Source: Panulirus ornatus
Taxonomy: Eukaryota; Arthropoda; Malacostraca; Decapoda; Palinuridae
Length of the DNA stretch: 64,000 nucleotides
NCBI RefSeq assembly: GCF_036320965.1
Contig: NC_092279.1
Span: 19,367,429-19,431,428, forward strand
Direction of reading: 5' to 3'
A model generated the notes under the pieces. That model did no database searches and was not told the origin of the DNA. It was given only the letters and a program-made list of their open reading frames with translations. Positions within the stretch are counted from its first letter, which is position 1, and each line of letters opens with the position of its first letter. The translations under genes were made by a program, and so were the position numbers. Shown one piece after another: positions 12,033 through 23,755 of this stretch.

Positions 12033-12705
12033 CATCAGACTGGCAGTGACAGTGTCTCGCTGTTGGGAGAAAAGACCGGAGCACTTCCGTTATCTTTTCC
12101 TACCCTCAATTCTGAAGCCATTTCTAAGATCAACAGAACATTAAAACGTTAACGGTAATATTCTAACCTGAATATACAATGCTTTCCTGAGCAACGGTCA
12201 AATGCTCAATCCTTTCCCTTTTCCCTCTCTCTCCTCCTCCTCTTCCCACCAGCCTAGGCGCCCGCGTCTGCAACAATGGAAGTCACGAATGAATAACGCA
12301 GGTGTTGCAATCACATGCGTTCTGGCAGAAGCAACCCGTCTGCATACATGTATCCCCCGTCGTACAATAAATCTGGCACGGGAACCGCATACATCGGGGC
12401 ACCAATCAATATCAGCCCGGCGGAGCTTTGTGTCCTGCTTGAGTAAGTAAGTACCCTGGGCAGCCACTCTCCCGTCTCCACCTCCTCCCTCCTTCCTGTT
12501 CCTTCTCCTTCCTCCTCCCTCTCTCTTGTTCCTTCTCCTTCCACTTCCTCCTCCCTTCTCCTTCTACTCCTGTTCCTTTTCCTTCCCCCTCCTCCTCCTC
12601 CTCGCTTATCCCATGCTCCCACACACACACAAACGCTCTCCCTCGCTTCAGCAACTCTGTCTCTCTCTACTCCTTCCCTTCTGCCACCAATCCATTCCTT
12701 CCGCT

Positions 12706-12706
<1 letters not shown>
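12030..12706. other. Unassigned sequence grading into pyrimidine-rich DNA
   Basis: 12475-12670 is an imperfect CTTCCTCCTC-rich stretch. No gene recognised. Confidence 0.5.

Positions 12707-12782
<76 letters not shown>
12707..12782. repeat. (CT)n microsatellite
   Basis: About 38 CT units. Confidence 0.97.
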
Positions 12783-12783
<1 letters not shown>

Positions 12784-13015
12784 TCCCCCTCTGCCACTCA
12801 CTCATTCCTAACCACTCCATCCCCTGCGTCTCTATAAAATCTGCCCCGTTCCATCTGTCCCTAAACATCCTCTCCTCCTGTTTCATACATGTGTTCTTAT
12901 TTTCTTCCCCATCTTCCCACATATCAAATTCTTATTCCATTCCCCCACCCCACCTTCTCACGCCTCCAATCCCTCCAGACCTCTGATCCCTTCCTCAAAC
13001 TTTCCCTTACCTAAC

Positions 13016-13108
<93 letters not shown>
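13016..13108. repeat. (C)n-(CT)n-(CA)n compound microsatellite
   Basis: A short C run, about 36 CT units and a short CA run. Confidence 0.96.
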
Positions 13109-13221
13109 CTGTTACCTACGCTACCTCGGCCACTAACGCACGAGGCACCCCCCTCGAAATACGCAGTAAATATGGAAATTGAGCACTGGCATATAAAGGC
13201 CAAGTCCGTGGCCAGCTGGCC

Positions 13222-13258
13222 AACCGGTCGGCTGGCTGGCTGGCTGGCTGGCTGGCAG
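13222..13258. repeat. (GGCT)n short tandem repeat
   Basis: About seven GGCT units with slight degeneracy at the left. Confidence 0.9.
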
Positions 13259-13407
13259 GAAGGTAGGGGGAGGGGGGGCCCTACCAAAAGGCTATATGGA
13301 CAATGAATGATAAAGTGACAACAGCTTGATGGCTCGTTTGGCCCCTCCACGAGAACGGTCCCAAGTCCGCGTCGATGGGGAGGTTATTGCGTCGTCTAGG
13401 AAGCCTA

Positions 13408-13408
<1 letters not shown>

Positions 13409-13472
<64 letters not shown>
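13409..13472. repeat. (CT)n microsatellite
   Basis: About 32 CT units. Confidence 0.97.
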
Positions 13473-13473
<1 letters not shown>

Positions 13474-13907
13474 ACTGCCGTCTGTCCATGGCCCTCTGCT
13501 GTCACTCTGTCTCCATCCACCCTCCCCAAACGTGAGGTCTCGCTCCCTGACTACCCTTACCTATATCTCGTCACTCAGTCTTGTCTCTTCCTCGAGAATA
13601 AAAAATCTCGATGCCTATCGCCTCTGCCTCCTACCTCTACGTAGATCAAAACCTCTCTACACACAATACATCTCGGTGCCTCGTATTTCTGGGACTAAAT
13701 TAAACATAAAATAACAATCTTGTAGTCGAAAAAAAATATTTAGAGAGAGGACAATACAGACAATTGCTCCCAACTAAACCCGAAGGTAGATAACCACGCA
13801 AGAGCGCTGCTCCTCACTCTGTGTCATGATGCAGGAAACAGAAGGGAGACGCGAGTCACAGGAGACAAGACGACAACATAACACTCCATAACAGGTGGGA
13901 TTTCTGA

Positions 13908-13926
13908 GGGCAGAGAGAGAGAAAGA

Positions 13927-14007
<81 letters not shown>
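13908..14007. repeat. (GA)n microsatellite
   Basis: About 40 GA units with two early interruptions, followed by (CTC)n and (TAC)n patches to about 14041. Confidence 0.97.
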
Positions 14008-14010
<3 letters not shown>

Positions 14011-14376
14011 CCTTCTCCTCCTCCTCCTACTACTACTACTGCTCTTCCGTGAATGCGAGACGATGTGGAACGCCTAGAGAACAGAGGAGTGTGTGTAGAG
14101 GACGATCACACACACGGTATAACAGACCCCACCAGACAACGTAAAATACACACACACAAAAGACTAGCGCGTGTCCTTGGATCTTCCAGGGGTACTGGCG
14201 GCACCTCGTCGGAAGACCGACCGTGGTACCATGGAAGGCAGTACCTTGCGGGACGATGGAGTAACCTGGAGATACCAGACGCCACCCGTCGACAATACGG
14301 GAGATCTTACGAGGGCGTGCATCATCCCTTCCCTTACCTTCAGCGGCAGATAACGGGAGAATATGGACTCGATACA

Positions 14377-14379
<3 letters not shown>

Positions 14380-14444
<65 letters not shown>

Positions 14445-14496
14445 AGCGAACGGTGCAATCTCCCGGACAACCTTCCCCCCCCCCCCCCCCCCCCCG
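14380..14496. repeat. (CT)n microsatellite followed by poly-C
   Basis: About 32 CT units end at 14444. A 21-base C run lies at 14475-14495 after 30 bp of unique DNA. Confidence 0.96.
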
Positions 14497-16071
14497 ACCC
14501 TTTGTGGAGGAACGATTCGTCTGTACTTATATCCCTCCCTCCCTTCACTCCACTGGAGGTTCCCATCGAAGGTATTACCCCGCCTTACATTGCGATGGTT
14601 CCGGAGTCTCCTCCTTTCCCTCTCCTCGGCTGCTCAAGCCCCGGTCGTCTCTGACTAAGCTTCCGTGTGTTGCTCCTTTGTTTAGTCAGCTATGCCGTCG
14701 AGGGGACGACCACCGCCTCCCCCGTTCGACCGCCTCCGTATTCACCACATATCTTGGCTGGTTCGAGCAAACTTCGTAGGCGTACTTCGCAAAGTGCACC
14801 TCCTCAGGTCCTGCGGTGTCGTGATGAAATCTGCTATTTGTAACGGGGGGAAGGAAGTCCTATCCAGGATAACGTCGTTTGGGTCACTGATCTTCTAGGC
14901 CATTATTGGCTTACTTTCTTCCCATCATCCGTATATACGTGTCTTCTTCTATTCTTAATAACAATGGAAGTCACCGTCCTTAATATGATTTTTTCTCTCA
15001 TTTACTCATGGTTCTTCGCTCTTCTCTTTCTCTTACCGAGTTTAGGGTAGACGTCTTCCAATTCTTTCGACTGGTCTGTTAACGCATCAGTCTTAGGTAG
15101 GGCTGGCCGAAGTCTACTGGCGCGATCATGTAAGAGGTGAGGTACGTAGCTGTCCCAAGATGCCGGCGGGTCTCGAGAACGAGGCCAAGCGAGCGCCGCG
15201 CCGATGCGGGGAAAAGTGAGGTGAGTTGGGACGAGGCAGGCGTTCCGTGGGAGCGACCCCTTGATGCTGGGTCTCGTGGAACTCCTGCAGAAGGGAGGAG
15301 GCGTGACCGAGGTCTCGAGACAGTGCGGGGAGCTGCCGAAGTTTTGTGGTCTGCGCCTTTAGTCCCAAATTTCTGCTGCAGGAGATGGGCTTTGGGGATT
15401 TGCCACTGAGGTCCTACGGCAGGAGTAATTCAGGGCTGCCGAGGGGGAGGCCGTGGGACGCGAGTCACCACAGGACCCGTGCCAAAGAGTGATGAGCAGC
15501 CAGCCAGTCGTCACACTGTGGACTTTACCGACCATGGGGAACCTTGGCGTCCGAGAGCCAGTGTCTACTTGGCTGAACGACTGCTTTACAGATGCACGTC
15601 GATGCAGAAGCACCAGGGCGTCCATGAACCATATGGTAATGGCCATGCCGTCAGGGGAGGAGAAGACAGCAGCAGCAGGTCCACTGACGCTGGTCCACTT
15701 GGGGAACGGAGAAGAGATCGCACGCGTCGTTCACCTTACGACATCTGGATCATGACACGAGAGTCAGGTGTCATCACGACCAACACGGGCTCTGTGTAGC
15801 GACGACGCCACCGTCAGCCTCTACAAATACATACTACAGAGGGTCATGTCCTGAAGGGCGTGAGACTCAATAAGATCAATGACGGGGCTCTACGAAATCT
15901 CGTACCTCAACTGACGTGACTGAAGTAAAGTTGTCAAAAGACTAACTAGTTTTTTTTTTTTTTGTTTTTTTTTTTTTTTTTTGAGACCACGTTGCTAGGA
16001 GACCACGAGTCTGTGATACTAGTTGCCAAGGGGCTCACTTCAACGCCCATCTCAAGAGGCCCAGCCCACTG

Positions 16072-16073
<2 letters not shown>
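14497..16073. other. Unassigned unique sequence
   Basis: The largest repeat-poor stretch of the left half. Frames of 60-106 codons overlap on both strands at 15126-15800 without recognisable motifs. A T-rich run of about 32 bases lies at 15951-15982, which could be the tail of a minus-strand retroposon, but no body was identified. Confidence 0.35.

Positions 16074-16126
<53 letters not shown>
16074..16126. repeat. (CA)n microsatellite
   Basis: About 25 CA units with one CG interruption near the right end. Confidence 0.96.
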
Positions 16127-16319
16127 TTGTCAGACGGCTTTGATCACAACAAAGGAGATGCAACAATCTCAAGCCACCGGGGTTGTCTTGGGTCAAGAAC
16201 CTCTTCCGGGCTGTTACGAGGACGAACAAGACAAGAACCATCCCCGAGCCTGGTCGATCAGTGCTACCTGAGAGAGAGGGAGCCAGATACAAGCCCAGAC
16301 TCACGAGCATAAGATGAAC

Positions 16320-16700
16320 CCCCTAAAAAAAAAGGGGGAGCTATAATTACGAAGAAAACAGCCCCCCTGAAAAGGAACTTCGAGGACAGGAAAAATGAAA
16401 AGGTCCCGAAAAAGGGATTGCAGGCAAGTTAAAAGTCACCAAACGGGAAATTTCGGGCAGAACAGAGACCATAATAGGAACTTGGGGGAAAAGAAAAGAC
16501 TCATCTTCACAGAGACTGCGAGGACGGGAAGGAAACACACTTCTCAAAGCACAGAAATCAAACAAAACAAAATAAGATGAATAGAAAATAAAGACGAATT
16601 TCGAGGAAGAGAACAGGAAAAAAAAAGGGGGGGGAGATGTGTGAGGGGGAACTTCGAGATGATGAACAGCAGATGAAGAAGAACTTCACATAACGCCTAG
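16320..16700. repeat. Decayed purine-rich repeat around GAACTTCGAGGA
   Basis: Variants of GAACTTCGAGG and GAATTTCGAGGA followed by AGAACAGGAAAA recur near 16375, 16597, 16650 and 16680. The period is irregular and the relationship weak. Confidence 0.4.
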
Positions 16701-16836
16701 AAAATCGTCAAAATCATTCTGACAGAAGTTCGGGAAACCCAAAAGGAACAAAGACATCCATATGGCCGAGGGTGGGGGGGTCCACACCGGCAGTGCCAGG
16801 CCCACAAGACGTGGCTCCTCCAGCACCTGTTAGCCT

Positions 16837-16839
<3 letters not shown>

Positions 16840-16922
<83 letters not shown>
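16840..16922. repeat. (GA)n microsatellite
   Basis: About 41 GA units. Confidence 0.98.
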
Positions 16923-16924
<2 letters not shown>

Positions 16925-17043
16925 AATATATCAGAGGAAGTTCTGTTAAGCTGCGACAGAAATATTTATGCCAGACAACAGCCGCCCGTAGCCCGCCGCC
17001 ACCACCACCCGCAGGAGGATACATTGAGGGGCAAGGATGGGTA

Positions 17044-17045
<2 letters not shown>

Positions 17046-17125
<80 letters not shown>
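17046..17125. repeat. (GA)n microsatellite
   Basis: About 40 GA units, only 124 bp after the previous GA tract and in the same orientation. Confidence 0.98.
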
Positions 17126-17126
<1 letters not shown>

Positions 17127-17396
17127 CGGCGATGGTGGACAGCTGTGATAGTTGGGTCATGAGGGAGAAGGAGGAGAAGTGGGCGTGGCATTCTTCTTGC
17201 CCGTGAGTACACTTAAGGACACAGGGAGCTATTCACTCCCACACCCTCTCACTTACACTTCAGGTCACACTCAGGGTCCACCACGGCCGCCGGCCGGCCC
17301 GCCCACACCGCCCGCCCATGCCACCGTCGAGCGATGATCGACTCACCTGCAAGAGAAGAGAAGAAGGTCAGGTCAGGTCATCGTGTAAGTTCCACC

Positions 17397-17399
<3 letters not shown>

Positions 17400-17458
<59 letters not shown>

Positions 17459-17472
17459 GAAAGGGGGGGGGG
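17400..17472. repeat. (GA)n microsatellite with G-rich end
   Basis: About 27 GA units ending in GGAGGAAAGGGGGGGGGG. Confidence 0.96.
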
Positions 17473-17544
17473 CGTGACGTGTGTCATGCTCTGCGTAAAT
17501 TCATACACAAGAGGAGAAAGAGAACCAGGATAAGGGGATGAGAG

Positions 17545-17668
17545 GTGGATACATAAACGGAAGAGGGATGGAGTGAGAGACGTGGTGGATACATAAATGA
17601 GTGAGGGAAGGAGTGAGCGACGTGGTGGATACATAATGGGAGAGTGAGGGAGTGAGAGACGTGTTGGA
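17545..17668. repeat. ~50-bp tandem repeat, about 2.5 units
   Basis: The unit contains GTGGATACATAAA, a GGGA(T/A)GGAGTGAG segment and GACGTGGTGGATAC. Units start near 17546, 17585 and 17625. Confidence 0.8.
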
Positions 17669-17957
17669 TGAGAGAGAGATTACATGAAATGTGGATAATT
17701 TCATCGCATGTCTCTTGATAGATGGATCCATGACATATTCACGTTCATCCTACCTTCTGACTTTCCCATAAGAAAAAAAATATTCCAATCTGGCACATTC
17801 ATCCTGCAAAGTATTTAGTCTGCCCGTTTTCTTCCGTCCGGCGTGTGGCCGGAGGGAGCGGAGGGTGGGGAGAGAGAGAGAGAGTGAGCCTTTGCTCTGC
17901 TATCCTTTTCGGCTACTGCTTATATCCGGGACCTACAGCTTCTTCGGTGGTGTTAGG

Positions 17958-18038
17958 GCCACACCACCTCGCCTGCACCATGGGGGGGGGGGGGGGGGGT
18001 CACACCACCTCGCCTGCACCATGGGGGGGGGGGGGGGT
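17958..18038. repeat. Duplicated 42-bp segment with poly-G
   Basis: CACACCACCTCGCCTGCACC followed by ATG and a G run (18, then 14 bases) occurs twice in tandem. Confidence 0.9.
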
Positions 18039-18295
18039 GTCTGCGTAGTCTGCGTAACTCTCGAGCGTAACGCACGTTACACGATCCGATAATTCTACGC
18101 GAGAGCTCGTAAAGAACGAGAAAAGTGAGGGGTGACAACCAGAGAATCAGCACTCGAGAAAGAGACAGGGACAGAGGCGTGGGTGAGAGAGATAGGCATG
18201 AGAGAGTGAGGAAAGAGAATAGTAAACAAATGAAGAAAATAAACTAAGGGTACAACAACAACAACAAACAGCCCGAAGCTCCGTAAACAAGCACG

Positions 18296-18356
<61 letters not shown>

Positions 18357-18389
18357 CACACGCCACACACGGGCGAACGTGCTCAAAAG

Positions 18390-18431
<42 letters not shown>
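18296..18431. repeat. Two (CA)n microsatellites
   Basis: CA runs at 18296-18356 and 18392-18431 are separated by 35 bp of unique DNA. Shorter CA runs continue to 18524. Confidence 0.95.
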
Positions 18432-18432
<1 letters not shown>

Positions 18433-18616
18433 AAGCATCGTCATTAGCACACACACACTTACATACCAAGACACATGCATACGAACGAACACGTATGCAT
18501 ATTCATACAAACACACACACAAAAAGAATAAGACAAAAGGGAACATATATACTTACGTACGCAAGCACCCACCAGCAAATTCATGTGCACGCACATGCAT
18601 GAACAAGCAGATACAT

Positions 18617-18620
<4 letters not shown>

Positions 18621-18699
<79 letters not shown>

Positions 18700-18710
18700 T
18701 GTGTGTGTGG
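18621..18710. repeat. (CT)n-(GT)n compound microsatellite
   Basis: About 37 CT units then a short GT run. It abuts the 5' side of the LINE relic. Confidence 0.97.
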
Positions 18711-18717
18711 ATAATGA

Positions 18718-19292
18718 AATATTCAACATAGGCCGTTCACATCCCACATTAGGCCAAAAACTTGAATGCACTACTCTGGTTTGGTCATCGCACTTGGGGG
18801 GAAGAATTGAAAAAAGCACAGAGAGATGATAGAGAAAGTCCAGAGGAGGGCATCAATGACTTTTGGGTATCGGAATGAAAAGGCTTGCTTTACAGGGAAG
18901 GGCGGGAGGAGTGCGTTCCCTCTGCCCACCATGGAAGAGAAAAGATCTAGGGGTGACCTGAACACGATGGTTTAAAGATTCCAAATCAGTTCGATGATGT
19001 AGGCAAGGAAAAAAAAGTCTCTGAAAGATTCAGGGACCGAACAACCAGAGGACATAACATGAAAGTAGACAAAAAAAAAGGGGGGGGAACCTGTCAGAAA
19101 GGAGTTTGAATTTTTTTTCATGGGACGAGAATGGTAGACGAAGGAATGGAACGGGATGAAAGAAGAGATATCAGTCAATACACAGTAAGATATATGGATA
19201 GTATACATGAATTTAGAATAGTTGTATGATAATACACGGGGTTCAAGAGACTGGGCGAGAGGACCTACGATAGTAGAACTCCATCCCTTGAA
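18718..19292 (+). pseudogene. CR1-like non-LTR retrotransposon ORF2 C-terminal relic
   Basis: Read in several frames, this stretch gives the typical C-terminus of a CR1-type LINE reverse transcriptase. Visible blocks are HPTLGQKLE and LVWSSHLGG at 18735-18800, then MIEKVQRRASMTFGYRN and KRSRGDLNTMV at 18826-18974. After that come KIPNQFDDVGK and RFRDRTTRGHNMKVDKK at about 18977-19078, then VRKEFEFFFMGREW and EWNGMKEEISVNTQ at about 19093-19190. Known family landmarks are the IEKVQRRA, RGDL, RTRGH and EWN-L blocks. At least two in-frame stops and one or more frameshifts make it non-functional. It is 5'-truncated, as is usual for LINEs. The enzyme would have nicked DNA and reverse-transcribed its own RNA. 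Confidence 0.82.
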
Positions 19293-19294
19293 AA

Positions 19295-19300
19295 GACACA

Positions 19301-19341
<41 letters not shown>
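19295..19341. repeat. (CA)n microsatellite
   Basis: About 22 CA units with an early CCC interruption. It lies at the 3' end of the LINE relic and may have grown from its tail (inference). Confidence 0.95.
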
Positions 19342-19343
<2 letters not shown>

Positions 19344-19522
19344 CTAAGCCTGCGTCTGTGGTTGCTCATCCATTTCCTAAGACGGGCTACTTTGCCTCCC
19401 CTCTTGGGAAACCGTACACACAATCAGCCGATGCCTTAGATGGGAGACTGCAGCTTTCACCTCGCCTTACGTAAAACCCTGCAATGATCTCGGGAGGTTC
19501 AGTCTGCCACCAAACGTTTCCT

Positions 19523-19523
<1 letters not shown>

Positions 19524-19592
<69 letters not shown>

Positions 19593-19631
19593 TGTGTGTG
19601 TGGTGTGTGTGTGTGTGTGTGTGTGTGTGTT
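19524..19631. repeat. (GT)n microsatellite
   Basis: About 53 GT units with an AT substitution and one GG slip. The longest GT tract in the window apart from 25940-26043. Confidence 0.97.
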
Positions 19632-19843
19632 GGGGAGGGAACTGATCAACCAGACTGTTTGATGTCGTCGGTCTGTGCTTATTTCTACGCGGTCCCTCCA
19701 ACTATCCTCCGGCCGCCTCAACTTCTACTCGCTCACGAGTCCTTGGGAGTCTTCTCAGCGCTTGCCCTCCCCAGAACACACAATCTCCTTTCCGATCACC
19801 AGTCCGGTGGACAGGACCCGGAAGGCGTAATTAGCTAGCGCTA

Positions 19844-19845
<2 letters not shown>

Positions 19846-19912
<67 letters not shown>
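19846..19912. repeat. (CT)n microsatellite
   Basis: About 33 CT units. Confidence 0.97.
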
Positions 19913-19915
<3 letters not shown>

Positions 19916-20039
19916 TGACTCAAATGTGGTTTCCCTTTCAAAGGGACTTTGGGGGATTCTACGTCCGGGTCATGGACACTCTTATAAAAGTTTTCAACAG
20001 GGTCTAGCATGAGGATCTTGACAGTTAAATAGCGCCGTC

Positions 20040-20190
20040 TTTCAGCTCTTTCCCTCTCTACCTCTGTCCTCTGACGGACGTTACTCAGCATGGGTTCGAA
20101 TCCAGGGTGAAGGCCGCCGGCCAACACCCAACCCAGGTGTTCCAACCCTCGTCTCGGGACTGGTCGATGAATGGGTACCTGTCTTAGGCT
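20040..20190 (+). mobile_element. Possible tRNA-derived SINE fragment
   Basis: A good RNA polymerase III B-box, GGTTCGAATCC, lies at 20094-20104. It is followed by CAACCCAGGTGTTCC and GGTCGATGAATGGGTACCTG, a tail style shared loosely with the SINE-like copies at 50.9 and 55.0 kb. I cannot define a clear A box upstream, so the head may be truncated or decayed. Confidence 0.45.
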
Positions 20191-20311
20191 ACGGTGTATG
20201 TGTGTGCATACATGAGATATAAAGAGATGACACACACATATATACAAGGGTAAGAGACACGGGGGAGGCAACAGGAGTGCAAAACCCTCTCCCCGAAACG
20301 CACAAAAAAAC

Positions 20312-20313
<2 letters not shown>

Positions 20314-20395
<82 letters not shown>

Positions 20396-20404
20396 GGGGG
20401 GGGG
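20314..20404. repeat. (GA)n microsatellite with poly-G
   Basis: About 40 GA units followed by a G run. Confidence 0.97.
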
Positions 20405-20515
20405 GAGCAAGAGCCACAGACACAGTGAATCCAACCCAACGGAAAACACCTCCCGCAGTTAAAGTCTCCGGCAATCACACATTCTGGCGAGAGAAATTAA
20501 CCCGGGCAGACGTCA

Positions 20516-20560
20516 ATAGCGGCTGGGCTGGGCTGGGCTGGCTGGGCTGGGCTGGGGTGC
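20516..20560. repeat. (GGGCT/GGCT)n short tandem repeat
   Basis: About eight units of GGGCT and GGCT. A similar GGCT tract occurs at 13222. Confidence 0.9.
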
Positions 20561-20945
20561 GGTGAACCTGACACGGAGACACAGACGGGCAGGAGGAGAG
20601 GAGGAGGAAGCGGAGGAGGGAAGAATGCGGAAGTGTCATGAAAGGCGAGTAAAATAGGCGGCCTCAAAGGAAGGTATTGTCGAGCGCCCTGATGAAGTCG
20701 GCCCCGGCGAACCACGCCCTCACCACCGCCACCACCAGCAGCTTCTTCTCCTCCTCCTCCTCCTCCTTCACCTCGTCCTTCTCTTTCTCCTCCCTCGTCA
20801 CTATGAACACCACCACCAACACCTCTTCTTTTCTCCAAGAGGGGGTCGTTAAGGGGGAAGAAGAAGGAAGTGACTGGACAAGGAGGAGGATGCAGTTTTG
20901 ATGTGGAGGAGGGAAGTGATGTGAGCGTACGGTGTACGTGTTCCG

Positions 20946-20948
<3 letters not shown>

Positions 20949-20999
<51 letters not shown>
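20949..20999. repeat. (GT)n microsatellite
   Basis: About 25 GT units. Confidence 0.97.
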
Positions 21000-21119
21000 A
21001 GAGGGAGGGGAAGGTTTGCTTCGAAAGTATTTCGGGTACCTTATCTACACACCGCCGCCAGACTTGGGAGAGGGTGTGTCGTATGTGTACTTAGTGATGT
21101 TGTCGACTGCTTTAACTCC

Positions 21120-21345
21120 ACCAACGCCCTCTCCCCCCCACCAACTCCAACAACAGCCCCACCACTACCACTACCACCACCACCATCGCCGCCAACAACA
21201 ACAATACCCTCGTCATCACAGTGTCACCATCATCACCATCACCACCACTATCACCAACACCAGCTCCTACCACCATTATCGCCAACAACAGCACCACCAC
21301 CACCATCGCCAACACCAAAACCGCCACCAACACCAACACGAATCT
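21120..21345. repeat. Imperfect (CAC/CAT/CAA)n tract
   Basis: About 225 bp of C- and A-rich trinucleotides (CAC, CAT, CAA, GCC) with no G runs. Forward frames read as His, Thr or Pro polymers and the reverse as Val. It is low-complexity DNA, not a coding exon. Confidence 0.85.
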
Positions 21346-21370
21346 TTTGACCTTGGGGCGAAGGCAAAGC

Positions 21371-21480
21371 CGAAGAAGAAGAAGAAGAAGAAGAAGAAGA
21401 AGAAGAAGAAGAAGAAGAAGAAGAAGAAGAAGAAGAGGTAAAGCCAGAGGAGGAGAAGGAGGAGGAGGAAGAGCCAATGT
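21371..21480. repeat. (GAA)n and GGA tract
   Basis: About 22 AAG units at 21371-21436 then GGA-rich DNA. It adjoins the C/A-rich trinucleotide tract, giving a strand-biased block of ~360 bp. Confidence 0.95.
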
Positions 21481-21793
21481 AGATGGTCCAGTCTTTAATG
21501 GGCGAGTAAAAGACCCTGGAGGAAGAAGAGATAGCCGAGAGAGGAGGAGGAGCAATTAATGAAACACAGGAACGAAGGAGGTTAAAACACGGGACGAACC
21601 AGGAGTTGTTACTGGAGGGAGAGGAGCGCGGTGGGGCGAAGGCCTGACGGCGGGGAAAGGAGGAGGAAACACATAAAGGAAAGGCATCCACATAGGAGGA
21701 AAGGGGGCGAGAAAGAAAGCGAAACTGGAAGGTTTACGAGAAGTCAAGGGGTCGGGGAGGATGTGAGAGACAACACATGGAAGAGGAGGAAGA

Positions 21794-21796
<3 letters not shown>

Positions 21797-21887
<91 letters not shown>
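21797..21887. repeat. (GA)n microsatellite
   Basis: About 45 GA units, one of the longest single GA tracts. Confidence 0.98.
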
Positions 21888-21889
<2 letters not shown>

Positions 21890-22379
21890 GGGCTACGAAG
21901 GAGGCGACAGAGAAAGGAACTGTGGAGGTAATCCTACGGAGAAGGAACAGCAACAGGCATGGCATAACGGACAGAGGCAGCGCAGGAGCAGCAACAGGCA
22001 TGGTAACAACGGGACGATACAACAGGAATAAGACACCAGGATGTGATGGTGTTAAAAATATGACGAATGATGATGATAAAATGAGAGATAAAAGACAAGT
22101 AAACACCGATGATATCAAAGAAAAAGAAATTGAAAAATAAAAGACAAGAAAATAGTATACAAATTCATTTATACCCACGCACATCATCACACGAAAGAAA
22201 AAAAAAATTGAAAATGAAAATACATTGTGGAGGAAATCAAAAGGAAATGAGAGGAGGAAATTATTACAAACAACATACCAAAAAAGATAAAAAAAAAATT
22301 TAGGTATGAAAAACTCAAATTAAAATGATGAGGTCGTCACAAGTGACCTTATAAATGCATGATGACCAACCAGGTCGTC
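21888..22379. other. Unassigned purine- and A-rich sequence
   Basis: A short duplication of AGCAACAGGCATGG words occurs at about 21948-22005. 22070-22330 is A-rich. No gene recognised. Confidence 0.5.
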
Positions 22380-22815
22380 CATCCACTACATGACTATAGT
22401 GATCTCCTCCTCTCCTCCTCCTCCTCCTCCTCTCCTCCTCCTCCCTCGAGCCTTCAGATGACCTCAAGTCTGACAAGTAGCTCCTCAGACTGCATCACTA
22501 CAGTGATCTCCTCCTCCTCCTCCTCCTCCTCCCTCGAGCCTTCAGATGACCTCAAGTCTGACAAGTAGCTCCTCAGACTGCATCACTACAGTGATCTCCT
22601 CCTTCCTCCTCCTCCCTCGAGCCTTCAGATGACCTCAAGTCTGACAAGTAGCTCCTCAGACTGCATCACTACAGTGATCTCCTCCTCCTCCTCCTCCCTC
22701 GAGCCTTCAGATGACCTCAAGTCTGACAAGTAGCTCCTCAGACTGCATCACTACAGTGATCTCCTCCTTCCTCCTCCTCCCTCGAGCCTTCAGATGACCT
22801 CAAGTCTGATAACTA
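22380..22815. repeat. 82-88-bp minisatellite with two internal inverted repeats
   Basis: About five units run from GCATCACTACAGTGATC (near 22492, 22580, 22663, 22745), through a (CTC)n stretch of variable length, then CCTCGAGCCTTCAGATGACC, CAAGTCTGACAAGTAGC and TCCTCAGACT. Length differences come from the CTC stretch. Each unit contains ATCACT-AC-AGTGAT and AGTCTGA...TCAGACT (11-nt loop). The first and last units are diverged. Confidence 0.93.
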
Positions 22816-23478
22816 GCTCCCCAAGACAACTCGAATAAAACCCAGACGCGGCCCAGAAACTGGAAGACGAAACCTTCACAAAGCTCGTAATTTACCCAGC
22901 TCATTAACTTTACTGATGCATGTGCATAATTCACGCGCTCTGGCATCAAAGGTCGGCGGACTTTAAAATACGCGTGAGAGACTTTCTTGCACTGGCCATC
23001 AAAGTTTCACGATGGATCAGAGAGAATGATGAAAACCTAATGTTATCAGAGAGTCAGTCACACACACACACACGCACAGACAAAAGCTATTACATGGTAA
23101 GAAATACTACTAACAGAAATACAAGACTCTGTGTTAATAAAAGAAAAGAAAATAAAATAGCACCAAAATATATCACACCACAGGAGGAAATATGCCTGTA
23201 AACACCACACACACTCTGTTTCTCATCATCAACGAATACATTTCAAAGTCTACACAGTCTGTAAGTTTCCTTGTCAGTCCTGGCTGTACTGCACTCACAC
23301 TCTGAAAACGGCCGGACTTGGCAAAGACACTCCATCCATTTCGGTCAAATTGACTTGGGAATACGAAAACGTACGTGGGATGGAAATTTGAAGGTGTGAA
23401 CATCACTGCATATTGTCTAGACCGCGTCGAAATCAACTCTCTGGGTTACATCACACACGTGTTGGTTGAACTACAGGA

Positions 23479-23481
23479 TGA

Positions 23482-23521
<40 letters not shown>
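23479..23521. repeat. (GAT)n microsatellite
   Basis: About 14 GAT units. The minus frame reads as a His polymer. Confidence 0.95.
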
Positions 23522-23639
23522 GCACATCTGAGGCTAATCACATGCACATACTCGAGACGAAATGATATACACGCTTCTGTCCACTTCGCATACCCCATCT
23601 CACCCCAAAGGTCATTCTCACCTCTCCCTCTCACTCCCT

Positions 23640-23705
23640 TCCAAGAAGAAGATGAAGAAGAAGAAGTAGAAGAAGAAGAAGAAGAAGAAGAAGAAGAAGA
23701 AGAAG

Positions 23706-23737
<32 letters not shown>

Positions 23738-23755
23738 GAAGAAGAAGAAGAAAGA
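23640..23755. repeat. (GAA)n microsatellite
   Basis: About 36 GAA units with a few GTA and GAT interruptions. Confidence 0.95.

Noticed and set aside
11722..12144. 140-codon frame through the GA-G-GA tract
   Set aside because: Almost entirely Arg-Glu and Gly polymer from the microsatellite.
15951..15982. Poly-T run that could be the tail of a minus-strand retroposon
   Set aside because: No recognisable LINE or SINE body to its right on the minus strand. Kept only as a T run.
21112..21691. Long frames on both strands across CAC and GAA tracts
   Set aside because: Low-complexity His/Thr/Val, Leu and Ser polymers from trinucleotide repeats.
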